DNA of 64,000 nucleotides from contig LLCB01000263.1 of the NCBI GenBank assembly GCA_001414345.1, forward strand, positions 1 through 64,000. Direction: 5' to 3'. This DNA is from Hymenoscyphus infarciens. Lineage: Eukaryota; Ascomycota; Leotiomycetes; Helotiales; Helotiaceae. A model generated the notes under the pieces. It searched no databases, was not told the DNA's origin, and was given only the letters and a program-made list of their open reading frames with translations. Made by a program: the position numbers and the translations under genes. Below, one piece after another: positions 45,111-56,600 of this stretch. Within the stretch, counting starts at the first letter, position 1, and each line of letters begins with the position of its first letter.

Positions 45111-48100
45111 CTATGCTAGCCACTCCTTACACCACTTTTGTACCCACTCCGTCTTAATCGCCTCCACATTCTTCAACTTCTCACTTACCCCAACTGTCTT
45201 GGCCACCTCAAAATCCGGAAGCTTACCCTCACCCAAAAGACTCTTATAAGTATCAAGCAACTTAACAGCCGGATTAACTTTGACAATCTCCTCAATCTTC
45301 AATCCACTCGCTTCAGCATTATCAGAGACCCTCTTCAACCACTCTTCAAACGAAACAATCTCGAGTGAGGTCGAGCTCGAAGGAGCGATACTCTTTATGA
45401 CTTGAGGAATGAGAGCCTCCCAAGTCGTCGTATTGGGATTGTGTGGGTGAAAAACAACTGCCTTTCCACCATCTCCCGTCTGGCTGGCTAGAGCTAAGTC
45501 CACGATTATATCCGCGAGCACATCAATAGGTAGCCAATCGATCTTCTCAAACCCACTACCAAGAGAATCAGGTAAAGCACCAATATACAATGAACTCAGC
45601 ACAAGACTTGGAAACCACTCCCATTTATTCCACAAGCCTGCCAAAACAACCGGACCAGCGATTTGGCCTACGCGAGCGATACGAGTATCGATTTGTAGCT
45701 TCTCTGCTGCGTAATCGAGAAGGCGTTCGGCGACGTATTTACTTTGCCCATAACCCATTTTGATGGGTGCTGAGTGGTCTTTGATGATTTCTTCCGGGAT
45801 TTGGGTCGTTGTATCGGAAAGACCTCGAGCGGAGCTGATGGAGGAGACAAAGAAGATTGTGGGGTGGGAGGGAGCGTGGTTTGCGAATTTGGCAAAGTTG
45901 ATCACGCCGTCGATTTGTTGTTCGAAGGAGGAAAGAGGGGTGTTGAAGTTTACGGACCAGCCGTTTAGGAATATCTTTGTGGTTGTTTGGAGGAGGGCAT
46001 TGTAGGTTGATGGTTCAAGGCCGAAATTTTCTTTGGCCAAGTCGACTGTGTGGAAGGAGACTCTGTCGGTAGGGAAGTCGATTGGTAGTCCACGGGAGGC
46101 GTTTCGCTTGACTTGGACCTGTTGAGCATCGGGGCTTCTGTTAAAGCAGTATATGTGGGAGACCGAAGGAGTATTGAGAAGCGCAAGTAATAAGTATGAG
46201 CCCAAGCTTCCGGTGGATCCGGTAAGAATCACGGTTTGTTTATCGCTGGCGACTCCGTTTTGTCCATTTGTTGTTGGAGATGCAGCTGCAATATCGTCAA
46301 TGACTTTGAATTTCTTGTCAAGTGTCTCGCTGATGGCACGCTTTCTTTCTTGTTCTGCTTGTTCTCCGGATTGTTTGATCTGTTGGGAGATATCCAGGAC
46401 GGCTTGCGAAAGTTGTGCGATCGACGGGTTTGTGTACACGGTACTTGGGGCAATCTCTGGAAGTAGAAAAGCCTGCTTCATATCTCGCGTGAGAAGTAAC
46501 GTTTGCAATGAGTCCATACCAACAACATAGAAATTGTCTGCATGGTCAATTTTCTCCCATCCAGTTTGAAACTTTACGAGCTTTTCCAAGATAGCACTGA
46601 CACTCCCAAGTGTTAGTGGACCATCTATTGGTTTCACGTCAGGGTTTATTGATGATGACTTTAATTTTTCGGCATCGGCATATAATGCTTCGAGTTCCGC
46701 TGCGTACATGGCCACTGTCAATGGTCTTTGAATCTGGAAAGGGATGAGCAAGTGATCGTAAAGGGTGTGTCCCACATCTGTGAGATAGGGATTTTTGGGA
46801 AATTCACATACCGTTCCTTTGCCAGCTCTTCCCATAGGTCTTTTTGGATCTACTAAAAGTATGTGTGTCTTTGCGATTTTCGCATGAGCTGGACAAAACT
46901 GGTTGGCTTCTTGGACCTTTGGCCAAATCCGCTCAATAACTGCCGCACGTTCTGAAGGGCCTAGCTCTTTTTCATCGATGAGCTCAATGAGCAAAGCCGC
47001 TTGGAACTTTTGAGCTCCAGTAACAAGAACTGCTTTAACTTCAGGATGGCTTGTGATTTGGTGCTCCATGGTCGTAGGATTTGTCTTCTCGCCTGTAAGG
47101 AACACGATAATGTCGTCACTTCTCCCGCCATAAGCCCAAAGATTGGGTTTGGTTGGATGAGGCGTATACATATCGCACTGAAAGTGTATTAGTTTAGAAA
47201 ATCTTTTTTATTTTATGTGGAGAAAAAACTTACAGTGGAATACTCGGTAAGCTCGGGAAACAATTTAAAGATGGGCTGATGCTCTTCGATAGCTGGGTCA
47301 CGTACCACCCACATTTCATAAAGATTCTCATTCAGATGTCGAAACTCGAGTCCAACATTTGGATGGAAATGCGTATAGTGCCAGTCCTCACGAACGAAAT
47401 CGCCCTCAGGACGAAGTGAAGGCAGATTTCCAACCTCGGAAGCTCCATATATATCGACAAGGCGCATCTTTTTCGAGATGGCTTCTCCGAAAGGTTGAGG
47501 CAAATCCCCACCCGCAAAAATCATTGTATCCAACCGTGAAGAAACGAAATCAAGAGTCTCTGCATCCTTTGCGAGGTCAACTGCAGTTGGGGGCGCGATG
47601 AGGGCAGCATCTGCAATGGTGTGTTTTAGGCCATCGGCTAAGACCTTCGCAGATGGAATGGCAGACGCCAATGGGTAAATCCATGCCGTTCTAGTGGCAA
47701 TGGCCGCGCAGAGAGTTATCAGATGGTTTGCACCCTAAGTGAGATATAAGTAATTGAAGATAGACAGACTACTGAAGAGACTTACGTGAAACGGAGGAAG
47801 CATGAAAAAGACCCGATTTGCTTGGACCAACCTATCGTTGCTCTCATCTGCAGGATCTCGGAGTCAATTTACTTCTTCGGAAAGATTTGAGGAGTAGAAG
47901 GAGTAAGAGTTTCAAGGAAAGTTTAAGAATGAGGCATGTCTCAGCTCTGGTTTTTACCCAAAGAAGAAATTCACTCGGAGAAGCTGGGTACTCACATCCT
48001 GGTGGGGGATCAAGTTGAATCATGTTGAAGTAGGCAGCCGCATAATCATGATTCCATGTTACCGGTTTCGGAAGACCGGTTGAGCCTGACGTATGGAAAA

Positions 48101-48707
48101 CGATAAGGGGGTCGAGTTTGGCTTGCTCAAAAGACTTGTTATAAGGATAAGGTGGGTATGTTTTAGTGAGAAGTTCATCAACACTCGGTGCTTTTATAAC
48201 TTTCAGAGGGAATACGGTAAGAATGGAAGGAATCGTTGCTGGTTGTGGATCTGGAACCAAGATTGTCTTGCAGTCAACAGCTTCGAGAAGATGGGTGTGA
48301 GCCGCAACACTGTTTCGGGGCGAGGAGAAGAACATCTATTCCAACTTTCAGCTGTATTCATATTCAGAATAGGAAATGGTGATTCGAACTTTATACCCCG
48401 CCTTTACGGCACCCAAGGCAAAAACGTTGTACCTCATATCATTGGGACCGATATATGCCAAAGTCTCAAAGTTATTGCCCGGCCCGAGGGTCTCGTGGAG
48501 GTACCATGCAGTGCCATTGATGGCATTTGCAAAGGTCTTGTAGTTGACTTTACGATATCCAGCATCGTAGGAGGTTGGTGAGATGGGAAATTCCGCGTAG
48601 AGAGCTTGGGGTGTTTTGCGGGCTGTGAAGTCAACGATGTTGGTAAGAATATCCTTCTTTCCCGGATAGTATTCGGGAAGATTGCTTGGAGAGGTATTGT
48701 TTGCCAT
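45111..48707 (-). CDS. NRPS-like adenylate-forming reductase (A-T-R)
   Basis: Activates a carboxylic acid as its AMP ester, loads it on a carrier and reduces it to aldehyde or alcohol with NADPH. Five exons on the minus strand: 48390-48707, 47996-48335, 47786-47847, 47234-47734 and 45111-47177, giving 1,095 aa, normal for the class. The adenylation domain (about 1-560) has the core motif VFHTSGSTGLPKPV, FFMLPPFH, and YGGRSDD late in the domain. The carrier domain has GMDSLQTLLL (about residue 632, Ser being the phosphopantetheine site). The reductase has VILTGSTGSLGSYLL (Rossmann loop, about 735) and the catalytic YGQSKYVAERL. No condensation domain is present. The 62-nt exon 3 and the 148-bp intron before it are supported by the frame GYESNDRLVQANRVFF. 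The substrate cannot be predicted by eye. Confidence 0.93.
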
Positions 48708-49542
48708 GATGCTGTAAGTGGTGGTGGATGTGGTGCTAAAAGGATAAGACTATTACTTTAAAGCTGGGAGGAAAATCTCTACAGTTGAGGTAGTTTGGGG
48801 AGGTGAATATCCCAACCCCTATCAACAAATCTCACTGCATCGATTACGTTGGAAGCTGGTCGAGTAGATGAGGGGAACCTTGGCCAACATTAAAAGTTCC
48901 TTTCAGCTGCAACATGGTTGGCATCCTTCAATTGCACCCCTGAATCGATTGGGGCAATTATCCAGAATTGTGGGGAGCCAGAGGGAGGTTGAGAGGAGTT
49001 TCGAGATTGTTGGTGTTGGTGTTGGTGTTGGTTGGTATGCGATCGCTCTTGCGAGGCGTGTACGTACTACCTATGGTCGGTCTCAAAACGGAATTGTGCT
49101 CCGAAAAACCTGCATGGTTCTTTTCATGCAGACCCTACCAGTTCAAACCATAATTCCCAAACGTGCATCAAGATAAGCATGAAAAAGGCACAGAAACTCT
49201 CCATTGGAGCCAACCGTTTGCGATGGTGCACTGCCCACTTCCACATGAGAAACATGGAGCCGAAAGTATTTTTGTCTTTGTATGCAAGAAAAAACCCCTC
49301 ACAGGTGCATAGAGCCCCCGGGATACTCTCCTCAAAAGGGATATGGAAGAGAACCATGAAAGCATGTCGTTCCTTCCTCGGGGGGAGCCGTCTGCCATCT
49401 CATAAGCGAATTGTGAAGGAAGAATGGGTTCGGAAGGATAGCCCACGTAACGCTTCATAAGGTAATAGCAAGTCCATTTTATTCATCGTACATCACACCA
49501 AATAACGCAAAACTTTGCTCTCAAAACCGTACGCTAGCAGCT
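48708..49542. other. Divergent promoter region with GTTGGT repeat
   Basis: Shared upstream region of the NRPS-like gene (minus) and the rhodopsin-like gene (plus). It contains a GTTGGT/GGTGTT microsatellite at 49008-49035. No gene recognised. Confidence 0.5.
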
Positions 49543-50765
49543 ATGGCTTCTGCTCCCGCCCATCATGCAACAGGAGAATACCTCTACGAGTACCACGGGC
49601 TGAAGCTTGTTGTACTTGCCGCCTTTTTCATCCCGTTGGAGACAATTTTCGTCCTTCTGAGAACATGGTCGAGAGCTTTGTCTGATGCGAAGATGGGGTT
49701 GGATGATCTTTTGATCTGGCCTTCATTGGTCTTTTGTCTTGCGATCAACATAATTGGATTTGGTATGAAATGGAAAGCCCCGGCGATGCAGTTGCTGTCA
49801 CTGACACCAACGAAATAGTAATGGTAAATTATGGAGGCGTGGGACGCCATGTTTCGGCATTGGCAATGCTGGGAGAATCCCATAAGATTGTGATCTGGGC
49901 CAAACTTCTCCTGGCTGTACAGTGGATATACATAACAGCGGTTACGTTACCCAAGATCTGCGTGATAGTATTGTACCTTCGAATCTTCACGCAGAAGGCC
50001 TACCGGACGACTTGTTACTTGTTGATTGCGGTCGTCATAGGCAACTTTCTGGCTGGTGGGCTGACCTCCAGCTTGAGTTGCATTCCTCTAGCAAAGTTTT
50101 GGAACAAGAGTCTCCCGGGACATTGCATTGATACCAATGCCTTCTTCCGATGGATTAGCTTTCCAAACATTTTGACTGATGTTGGCATCTTGGTCCTTCC
50201 ACTGCCACTCATATACGGCCTCCACTCGACCAAGAACCAGAAGTTGGGCTTGGTAGTGACCTTTTTGACGGGGAGCACGTATGTTCCCTTTCCGGTTCAT
50301 CTACCGAATAGTTACTAACTCTCTTGCAGTGGCTTGATCGTTTCCATCATTCGATTTGCAACGTTCTTTGGGAAGGACGCACTCGAAGACGCAACTATGG
50401 CGTCCGCGGACTTGATGTTGTGGACCATCATCGAGCCAGGAATGTATCTTATTGCAGCATGTTTGGTTACCATGCGTCCCTTGATTCGACACCTGCGACA
50501 CGGAAGTGCGTTAGGAACATATACTACCCAAAAGTCACGGTCCCGCGGATATAAAATCTCCTCTTCGGGAAACCATGATGTGCCACTCGCTTCGATGGAA
50601 CCTCGGATCAATGTTGCCCCTGAGGTTGAAGAGCATGGAGGCAATTACAAAAACAGTGCTGCATGCATGGCGAGTCCGAAAGATAGGACTGTGTTTGGAA
50701 AGCACCAGATTGTCGTCAAGCAAGATTACGAGGTCTCCCTAGCAGCACGTCAGCCCGCTCGATGA
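49543..50765 (+). CDS. Rhodopsin/PTH11-like seven-transmembrane protein
   Basis: Member of the large fungal rhodopsin-domain integral membrane family, related to PTH11-like receptors but without a CFEM domain. Three exons: 49543-49762, 49819-50278 and 50330-50765, giving 371 aa. About seven hydrophobic segments are visible: LVVLAAFFIPLETIFVLL, LLIWPSLVFCLAINIIGF, IVIWAKLLLAVQWIYIT, CYLLIAVVIGNFLAGGL, ILTDVGILVLPLPLIYGL, LGLVVTFLTGSTGLIVSIIR and a last one at MLWTIIEPGMYLIAACL. Family motifs include NYGGVGRH, IDTNAFFRW and ILVLPLPLI. The cytosolic tail is hydrophilic. It lies between the NRPS-like gene and the hydrolase/PKS pair; a signalling or bystander role is possible and a transport role is not indicated. 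Confidence 0.9.
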
Positions 50766-50850
50766 GACAGACATACGATTTTGGGTCGATCGATAGATCG
50801 CAGGCAGGTAGGCAGGGGTTTCTGACTGTGGATATTGAAGAAGGGTCTTA
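50766..50850. other. 3' flank of the rhodopsin-like gene
   Basis: Contains short GATCGATCGAT and GGCAGGTAGGCAGG repeats, nothing else. Confidence 0.5.
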
Positions 50851-51035
50851 TACTATCCCCCCCCTAATTACATTTTATGCGCACAGACATTTGCTATACT
50901 AAATGTCTGTGCACCCTACATTCTGTTTAGGGGGAGGGGGAGAGTACTACCCCCCCTAATTACATTTTATGCGCACAGACATTTGCTATACTAAAACGAC
51001 CGTGCGCATACAATGTAATTAGGGGGGGTAGTACT
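50851..51035. mobile_element. Two tandem palindromic MITE-like units
   Basis: Unit 2 (50943-51035, 93 bp) is a near-perfect palindrome: AGTACTACCCCCC followed by TAATTACATTTTATGCGCAC, mirrored by GTGCGCATACAATGTAATTA and GGGGGGGTAGTACT. Unit 1 (50851-50942) carries the same left arm but a diverged right arm ending in GGGGGAGGGGG. It has an inner hairpin CACAGACATTT / AAATGTCTGTG. No target duplication could be fixed, since the C and G runs blur the ends. It is non-coding and may fold into a stable cruciform. Confidence 0.75.
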
Positions 51036-52105
51036 CGTATATTGTAAACACCCCCAAGAGAATCCAAGAAATCAGTGGCAGTAAATGTGAACCGATATGG
51101 GCTGTTCCCGAGGAATCCTTCGCGACCTACAAGCATCGAACTAGTCCCAGATAAGGTCGAATGCCGGCTGAGACGGAAACATACTCCGTAGTACCTGGTA
51201 CTGATACGGTATATAGTACGTATGTTGGTAGATTATGGTACAGAACTGAACATCCCGTACCAAAGAGGGAAGGAGCCGCGGCGGTGCGGCACGGACCGGT
51301 TGAATAGAAGAGAATTCCATTACCCCATGCGAGATTCTCCTAATTCCACCGAGATTCAACTGGTGACGGGATTGGTCGACTAAGCGCAGTCATGTGCTTG
51401 GCTTCAACGGGCATCTCCGCTTTTTGACAGTTTGACATAAAACGCACATCACCTCGGATCAGATCACATCAAAAACGTTCCCCCAGATGTACGAACCCAA
51501 TCCTCCCATTTGTCGCCTGCTTGTTTACGTAAAGCTGAGACCAACCACTTCTCAACTATAACGCAATCCAACATGTAACGGCACCGTGTCGCCGGTGGAT
51601 TAAACTGTCGGATGATCGATGTCTTCGTATTGGCAAGTATGGCGACTCCCCCACCATCTTCTGCCTCCTTTTCGGAGCCCATTGAGCTCTTCCTTTCACG
51701 CCAAGTAGCTCAGTCCCACTATTGGATCCAGCATGACCGTAGAGTCGAGTTATCCTCAACGGTAGTAGACGGGTAATAACGGGTAACAATCATTTACGAG
51801 ATAGTCCACATGATATATCTGCTGCTAACTACCCTTAGACTTCTCCCGAAGACTGCTTCTGCCCTCTCCGCCTTCCCCGTCCCTATGTAAGGCTGTGTGT
51901 GGCCAACCTCGCAATGGGCAACAAAAGCGGCAGTAAACAGGAGCAGCTCTCATTGTTCGTACTTTCTAGTAGAATTTAACAAATAATACCCCAAACAAAC
52001 CAAGACGACTGAACATGCTTGTTCTCAATATTTGGGTCAATATATCAAAATTCTCCTAGAAATTTAGAAAAAGGAGAGCCACCACCTGCCCCTTACCATT
52101 TCACC
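51036..52105. other. Intergenic region
   Basis: No supported gene. Minus-strand frames at 51464-51682 and 51556-51789 overlap each other in different phases and resemble no protein I know. Confidence 0.45.
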
Positions 52106-52970
52106 CTACAAGCGCCCCCTGCAGAGAAGCTGCTCATCTTCAGCCAAGCAGATCGCTCTTTTGACGATGTGTGCCGCCTTGGTAACTGCGTCCCTTGACC
52201 TGGAGCTACTGGGGATCTCATGTCCTCCTTGATGGACATAAATGGATCTGTTCTCTTCCTTGCACATGTCTGCTAATATTTCCGCTTTGCCTTGCCATTC
52301 GTCATTGGAACCCCAGATATGAGCAGTAGGGATCTCGATCCTTTTTTGACCTGTCGGAAGCTCCAACAATTCGACAGCGCCATTTTCCTGCTTCAGATCT
52401 TCATGGAACGGCACCATTGCGGACAAGAAAATTGCACATCTAAACGGCGCCGCGTTCATACCGTTGGATGCACCTCGAAGTATCAACGTTGCAGCCAAGC
52501 CAGCCCCGGCGGAGAAGCCGATAATTCCTCCAAAAGGCCCTTCGGTGGCAATATAATTCTCCAGGTCAGCCAACGCGGTGGCGAGATTTCCTGTTCTGGC
52601 GGGGTCGAAATAGGAAAAGTATTCGTCTTCAGCCGGAAAGAGATGTTTAATGCCTGCGGAAAATCAGTGGACTTCCCTTCCAACACTGTGCCTTACAGCA
52701 ATCAACATACCTGGTTCGGCCTCGACCAGGAAGGAGCCTTCTGCAAAGTCATACGTGTGCTTTCCTCCAATCTCATTTCTCAACGTTGCTTCGATATGTC
52801 AACCGACGAGATTTACCAAAATGAGACATTTTCTGCCATTATCACCTACCAATTTGCATTTCGAGAACCTGTAATATTTTCTCAAGTTAGTACTGATTTC
52901 TTTCAATGGTTTCATGTCTGGAAAGTACCTTGTTGCTGGTGCCATTGCCATGGAGACATAAGAAGTGCAT
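52106..52970 (-). CDS. FSH-family serine hydrolase (LovG-type thioesterase)
   Basis: Alpha/beta hydrolase of the FSH1 family. LovG-like members release the product of thioesterase-less HR-PKSs. Four exons on the minus strand: 52929-52970, 52850-52868, 52711-52788 and 52106-52653, giving 228 aa. It starts MHFLCLHGNGTSNKVLEMQ, the family N-terminus with the oxyanion HG. The nucleophile elbow GIIGFSAGAGLAATL (GFSxG, Ser) is at about residue 103, the acid region is IWGSNDEW, and the catalytic His is in HQGGHEIPSS. The tiny 19-nt exon 2 is supported by phase and alignment. It is transcribed divergently from the HR-PKS across 721 bp, and that PKS lacks a terminal releasing domain. Hydrolytic release of the polyketide is therefore the likely job (inference). 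Confidence 0.92.
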
Positions 52971-53691
52971 GTCGTTCTGGTGTAGAAGTATGTTGATTCT
53001 TAAAGTTGATTGTCTATCATTGGATATCTGGGCCTTCTTCTGGACACTTTCTACTTATGTAGTAGCACTTTGTCCAACAGTTTCGAGTCAACCATTGTGG
53101 TAGTCCCATTGGTACTTTTAAGCTAGTCCCGATAGAAACAGAAGTTTTGAACAAATCAGGTTTAGCTTGTGGATTCTCAACGGCAGTTGGGCTCTGTGAT
53201 GGGCTGTTGACCTATCTATGCACAGCTTACGAGCACGAGCGGCACGGTAGATAAGACCCATACTTCGGACACTTCATTGCGCAAGCTCTCAAGTCATCAC
53301 CGATCCCATCTTTGACGACACTTGACTGGACTACGATGTGCGACCCGTAGGCAAGGAGTCCTTCCTAAACCGTCTTCTCGACCGAAGAGCCCTTATTGAC
53401 GGTGTGGGATTGCTCCAAGCTCCTTTAGCGTCATTTTGTCCTTTTGGACTTACAACTCTTCTTCAAGCTGCTTTAAGTGTGCATTCTCCAAGTCCAATTT
53501 GTGATATTGTCTTCAACATAAATTGTCGTCTGTAAGAAAAAAAAAAATCCTTAATGCCATCAAGTCGGTGGCGTTCGAATTCTTAGGCGGACACATCGAG
53601 GAAGCTTTCTATTTGGTTTGGTCGACCCTATATAATTTCTTGAACCCAAGTAGAAGAATACACTGTATGCCAAGCAAATCGAAGTGCAGCC
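52971..53691. promoter_or_regulatory. Divergent promoter of hydrolase and HR-PKS
   Basis: 721-bp intergenic region between two head-to-head cluster genes, suggesting co-regulation. A TATATAA box lies at 53629-53635, about 57 bp before the PKS start codon. No pathway transcription factor gene is seen in the window, and I could not identify a convincing operator. Confidence 0.55.
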
Positions 53692-56600
53692 ATGGATTCC
53701 TCACCTATTCCCGACGACTTGGAGTCAATCGCTATTATTGGCATGGCACTGAAGTTCCCTCAAGAGGCAACCTCTACAGAATCTTTTTGGGATACTTTGC
53801 TAGAAGGAAGATGTCTTTCAACCAAAATACCCCCCGAGAGAATGGAAGCCACCTCATTCTATCACCAGGACAAAACAAGAACAGACACAGTAAGCACCCC
53901 AATACAGAAGACGATTGATCGCGCTGACAAGAAAACAGCTCAATGGCCTTAGTGGTCACTTCATAAAAGAAGATATTGCTGCTTTTGATGCACCATTCTT
54001 TTCTATATCTGCAACGGAGGCTGCCGGCTTGGACCCCCAACAACGACTCTTGTTGGAAGCGAGTTATAGAGCACTTGAAAGTGGTATGCTGTCTCTGTTG
54101 AGCGACTACTATCAAGACTAATTTGGTTAGCTGGGATCCCCATAGATGAGATCTCACATTCAAAAACGTCAGTGTATTCTGCATCCTTTACCGACGACTA
54201 CAAGAGTATCAACGCGAAAGACCCCGAGAATGGTTCGAGTTATGGCGCAAATGGCTTGTCCCCGAATATGGTGGGTATTCTCCGAGTTCTTTTTCCCTCT
54301 TTGGGAGGAATGAGACATGGTTTCCTTAGGCATACTTCTTAAATTGGCAATACTAACTCCGAGATCTTCCATAGCTGGCGAATCGAATTAGTTGGTTCTA
54401 CAACCTCCATGGTGCCTCGTTCAATGTCGATTCGGCGTGTTCCAGTAGTTTGATGGCATTGGATGTTGCATGCCAAGGACTGAGAAACGGAGATGCAACC
54501 ATGGTAAAGCACATTCTGAAACCCTTTGTACACCTCTAACTATTGCCCAGAGTCTCGTTGCTGGCAGTAATCTGATCCTTAATATCGATTGGATGCTACT
54601 TCTTTCGAAAATGAGTTTTCTATCACCAGACGGGAAATGCTTCAGTTTTGACGAACGCGGGAATGGTTATGGAAGAGGCGAGGGCGTGAGCGTCATTGTC
54701 CTCAAACGAGTGTCGGACGCAATCCGTGACGGAGACAACATTCGTGCTGTGATACGTTCTTGTGGGTCAAACTCTGATGGGAGAACTGCTCAAATCACAC
54801 AGCCGAGCCCAGAAGCACAAGAAAGCTTGATAAGGGAGACTTATGCTAAGGCAAACCTGGACATGTCTGTTACGAGATTTATGGAAGCGCACGGCACTGG
54901 CACTGCTGTAGGAGGTACGTATTGAACTATTCCTACTACAAACAGATTATGATGTTCATATGGACAATTAGACCCCATCGAGGCGCATGCAATAGGCGCT
55001 TGCTTTAGAAAGTTTCGCAGTCCTGAAGAGCCGTTGTACATGTAAGTAGCTCCATTCGGTTCGTGGGTAAGAATCCTGAGCTTTGCTCTGCGTACACCCC
55101 CTTCATTAGTATCCCTGGAACTCTTCTACAATCTAAAGCATGATGCGAGAGCGGCTAGAAGAATTAAGAAGTCGATTTCTCGATTCTTCTATACCGGGTC
55201 GGACAACAGATAATATTGTCCTAGACCCTTTCGCGCAATATTTACGAAAGCGAGTGTACTCAGCGGAAAGCCTGTCTCTCTTACTATACTAATAGAGCAC
55301 AATTTTAGTGGGGCGGTGAAGTCCATAATCGGACATTTGGAAGGATGCAGTGGTCTTGGTGGAATAATAAAGACAGTGCTCATCCTTGAGAATGGGTTGA
55401 TAACACCAAACGCCAACTTCGAGAAATTGAACACCAAAATCGACCATGAATTCCAGAACCTTGAGGTATGCTTGGCCAGAACGGACTCCCTTTCACTACT
55501 CATACTTAATAATGGAGAACAGTTTCCCATTGAAGTAACTGCTTGGCCTAGTGATGGTCTACGTCGCGCCTCGGTTAATTCCTTCGGATTTGGTGGCTCA
55601 AATAGTGTGGGTAATCTCTGAGTTCTATTTTCCTCTTTCAGGTTGTTATAGGAGGATTGAGACACCGTTTCCTCCTCAGACAACTTACATCTTCCTCTCG
55701 TAACTCTGTTTTATCCTCCTTTTCCTCAAACATACCTCTAGAAATGGCAATACTGACCCCGAGAGCATCCACAGCATGCTGTTTTAGGTACGTTGTTCGT
55801 CTCGTGGAGTTTTTGAAATCTGAAGTTAATAGCACTACTTGTTAGACGATGCTTTCCACTACCTCCAAGCTCGAAATTTACTGGGCAACCATCAGACCGT
55901 TGCCCATCCTCCCAACCTATGCACACCAAAGTCACCCGCCAACTCTGATGAGGGATATAATACACAAAGCTCGGAGAGTGACTCATCACCCTCCGAGACT
56001 AATCGCCCTCTCCTGTTGACTTGGTCGGCGATTGATGAGAAGGCTCTGAATACTGTTACGGATCAGTATGAGCACCTCACATACAAGAAATTCTCCATCT
56101 TGATGGAAGTCGACAATCAATTCAGGAACTTAGCTTATACTTTGAATTCAAGGCGAACAAAGTTTCAATGCCGAACCTGGGCGCTGATGAATTCGGTTCG
56201 TGAAATGAATGGGCTCCAAACCCATCTTTCCCCAAAGCAAACATGTGTTTCCGAACCTCGGCTGGGATTTGTTTTCACAGGACAAGGAGCTCAGTGGTTT
56301 GCTATGGGTAGAGAATTATTGTCATTTCCAGTATTCGAAGACTCTCTTCTACAGTTTTCAGAACACCTTCAGGATATTGGTTGTCAATGGTCGTTGATGG
56401 GTAAGTGATGGACCTTCTCTTGATTGTCACAACTGACCTTTTTAGATGAGCTTCTTCGAGACAAGTTGACTTCTTCAATCAGTCAACCAGAATTCAGCCA
56501 GCCTATTTGCACTGCTATCCAAATCGCGGTAGTGGCTTTGTTGAGGCACTTCGGTGTCACCCCCACTGCCGTGGTTGGTCATTCCAGTGGGGAGATCGCT

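Noticed and set aside
47213..47671. Separate small gene within the NRPS-like locus
   Set aside because: It is exon 4 of the A-T-R reductase; splicing joins it in phase to the upstream and downstream exons.
51464..51789. Two overlapping minus-strand frames between the MITE and the hydrolase
   Set aside because: Different phases, no splice signals connecting them, no recognised family.
51690..51790. tRNA-like appearance of a GTAGCTCAG-containing stretch
   Set aside because: No cloverleaf can be drawn and the T-arm consensus is missing.
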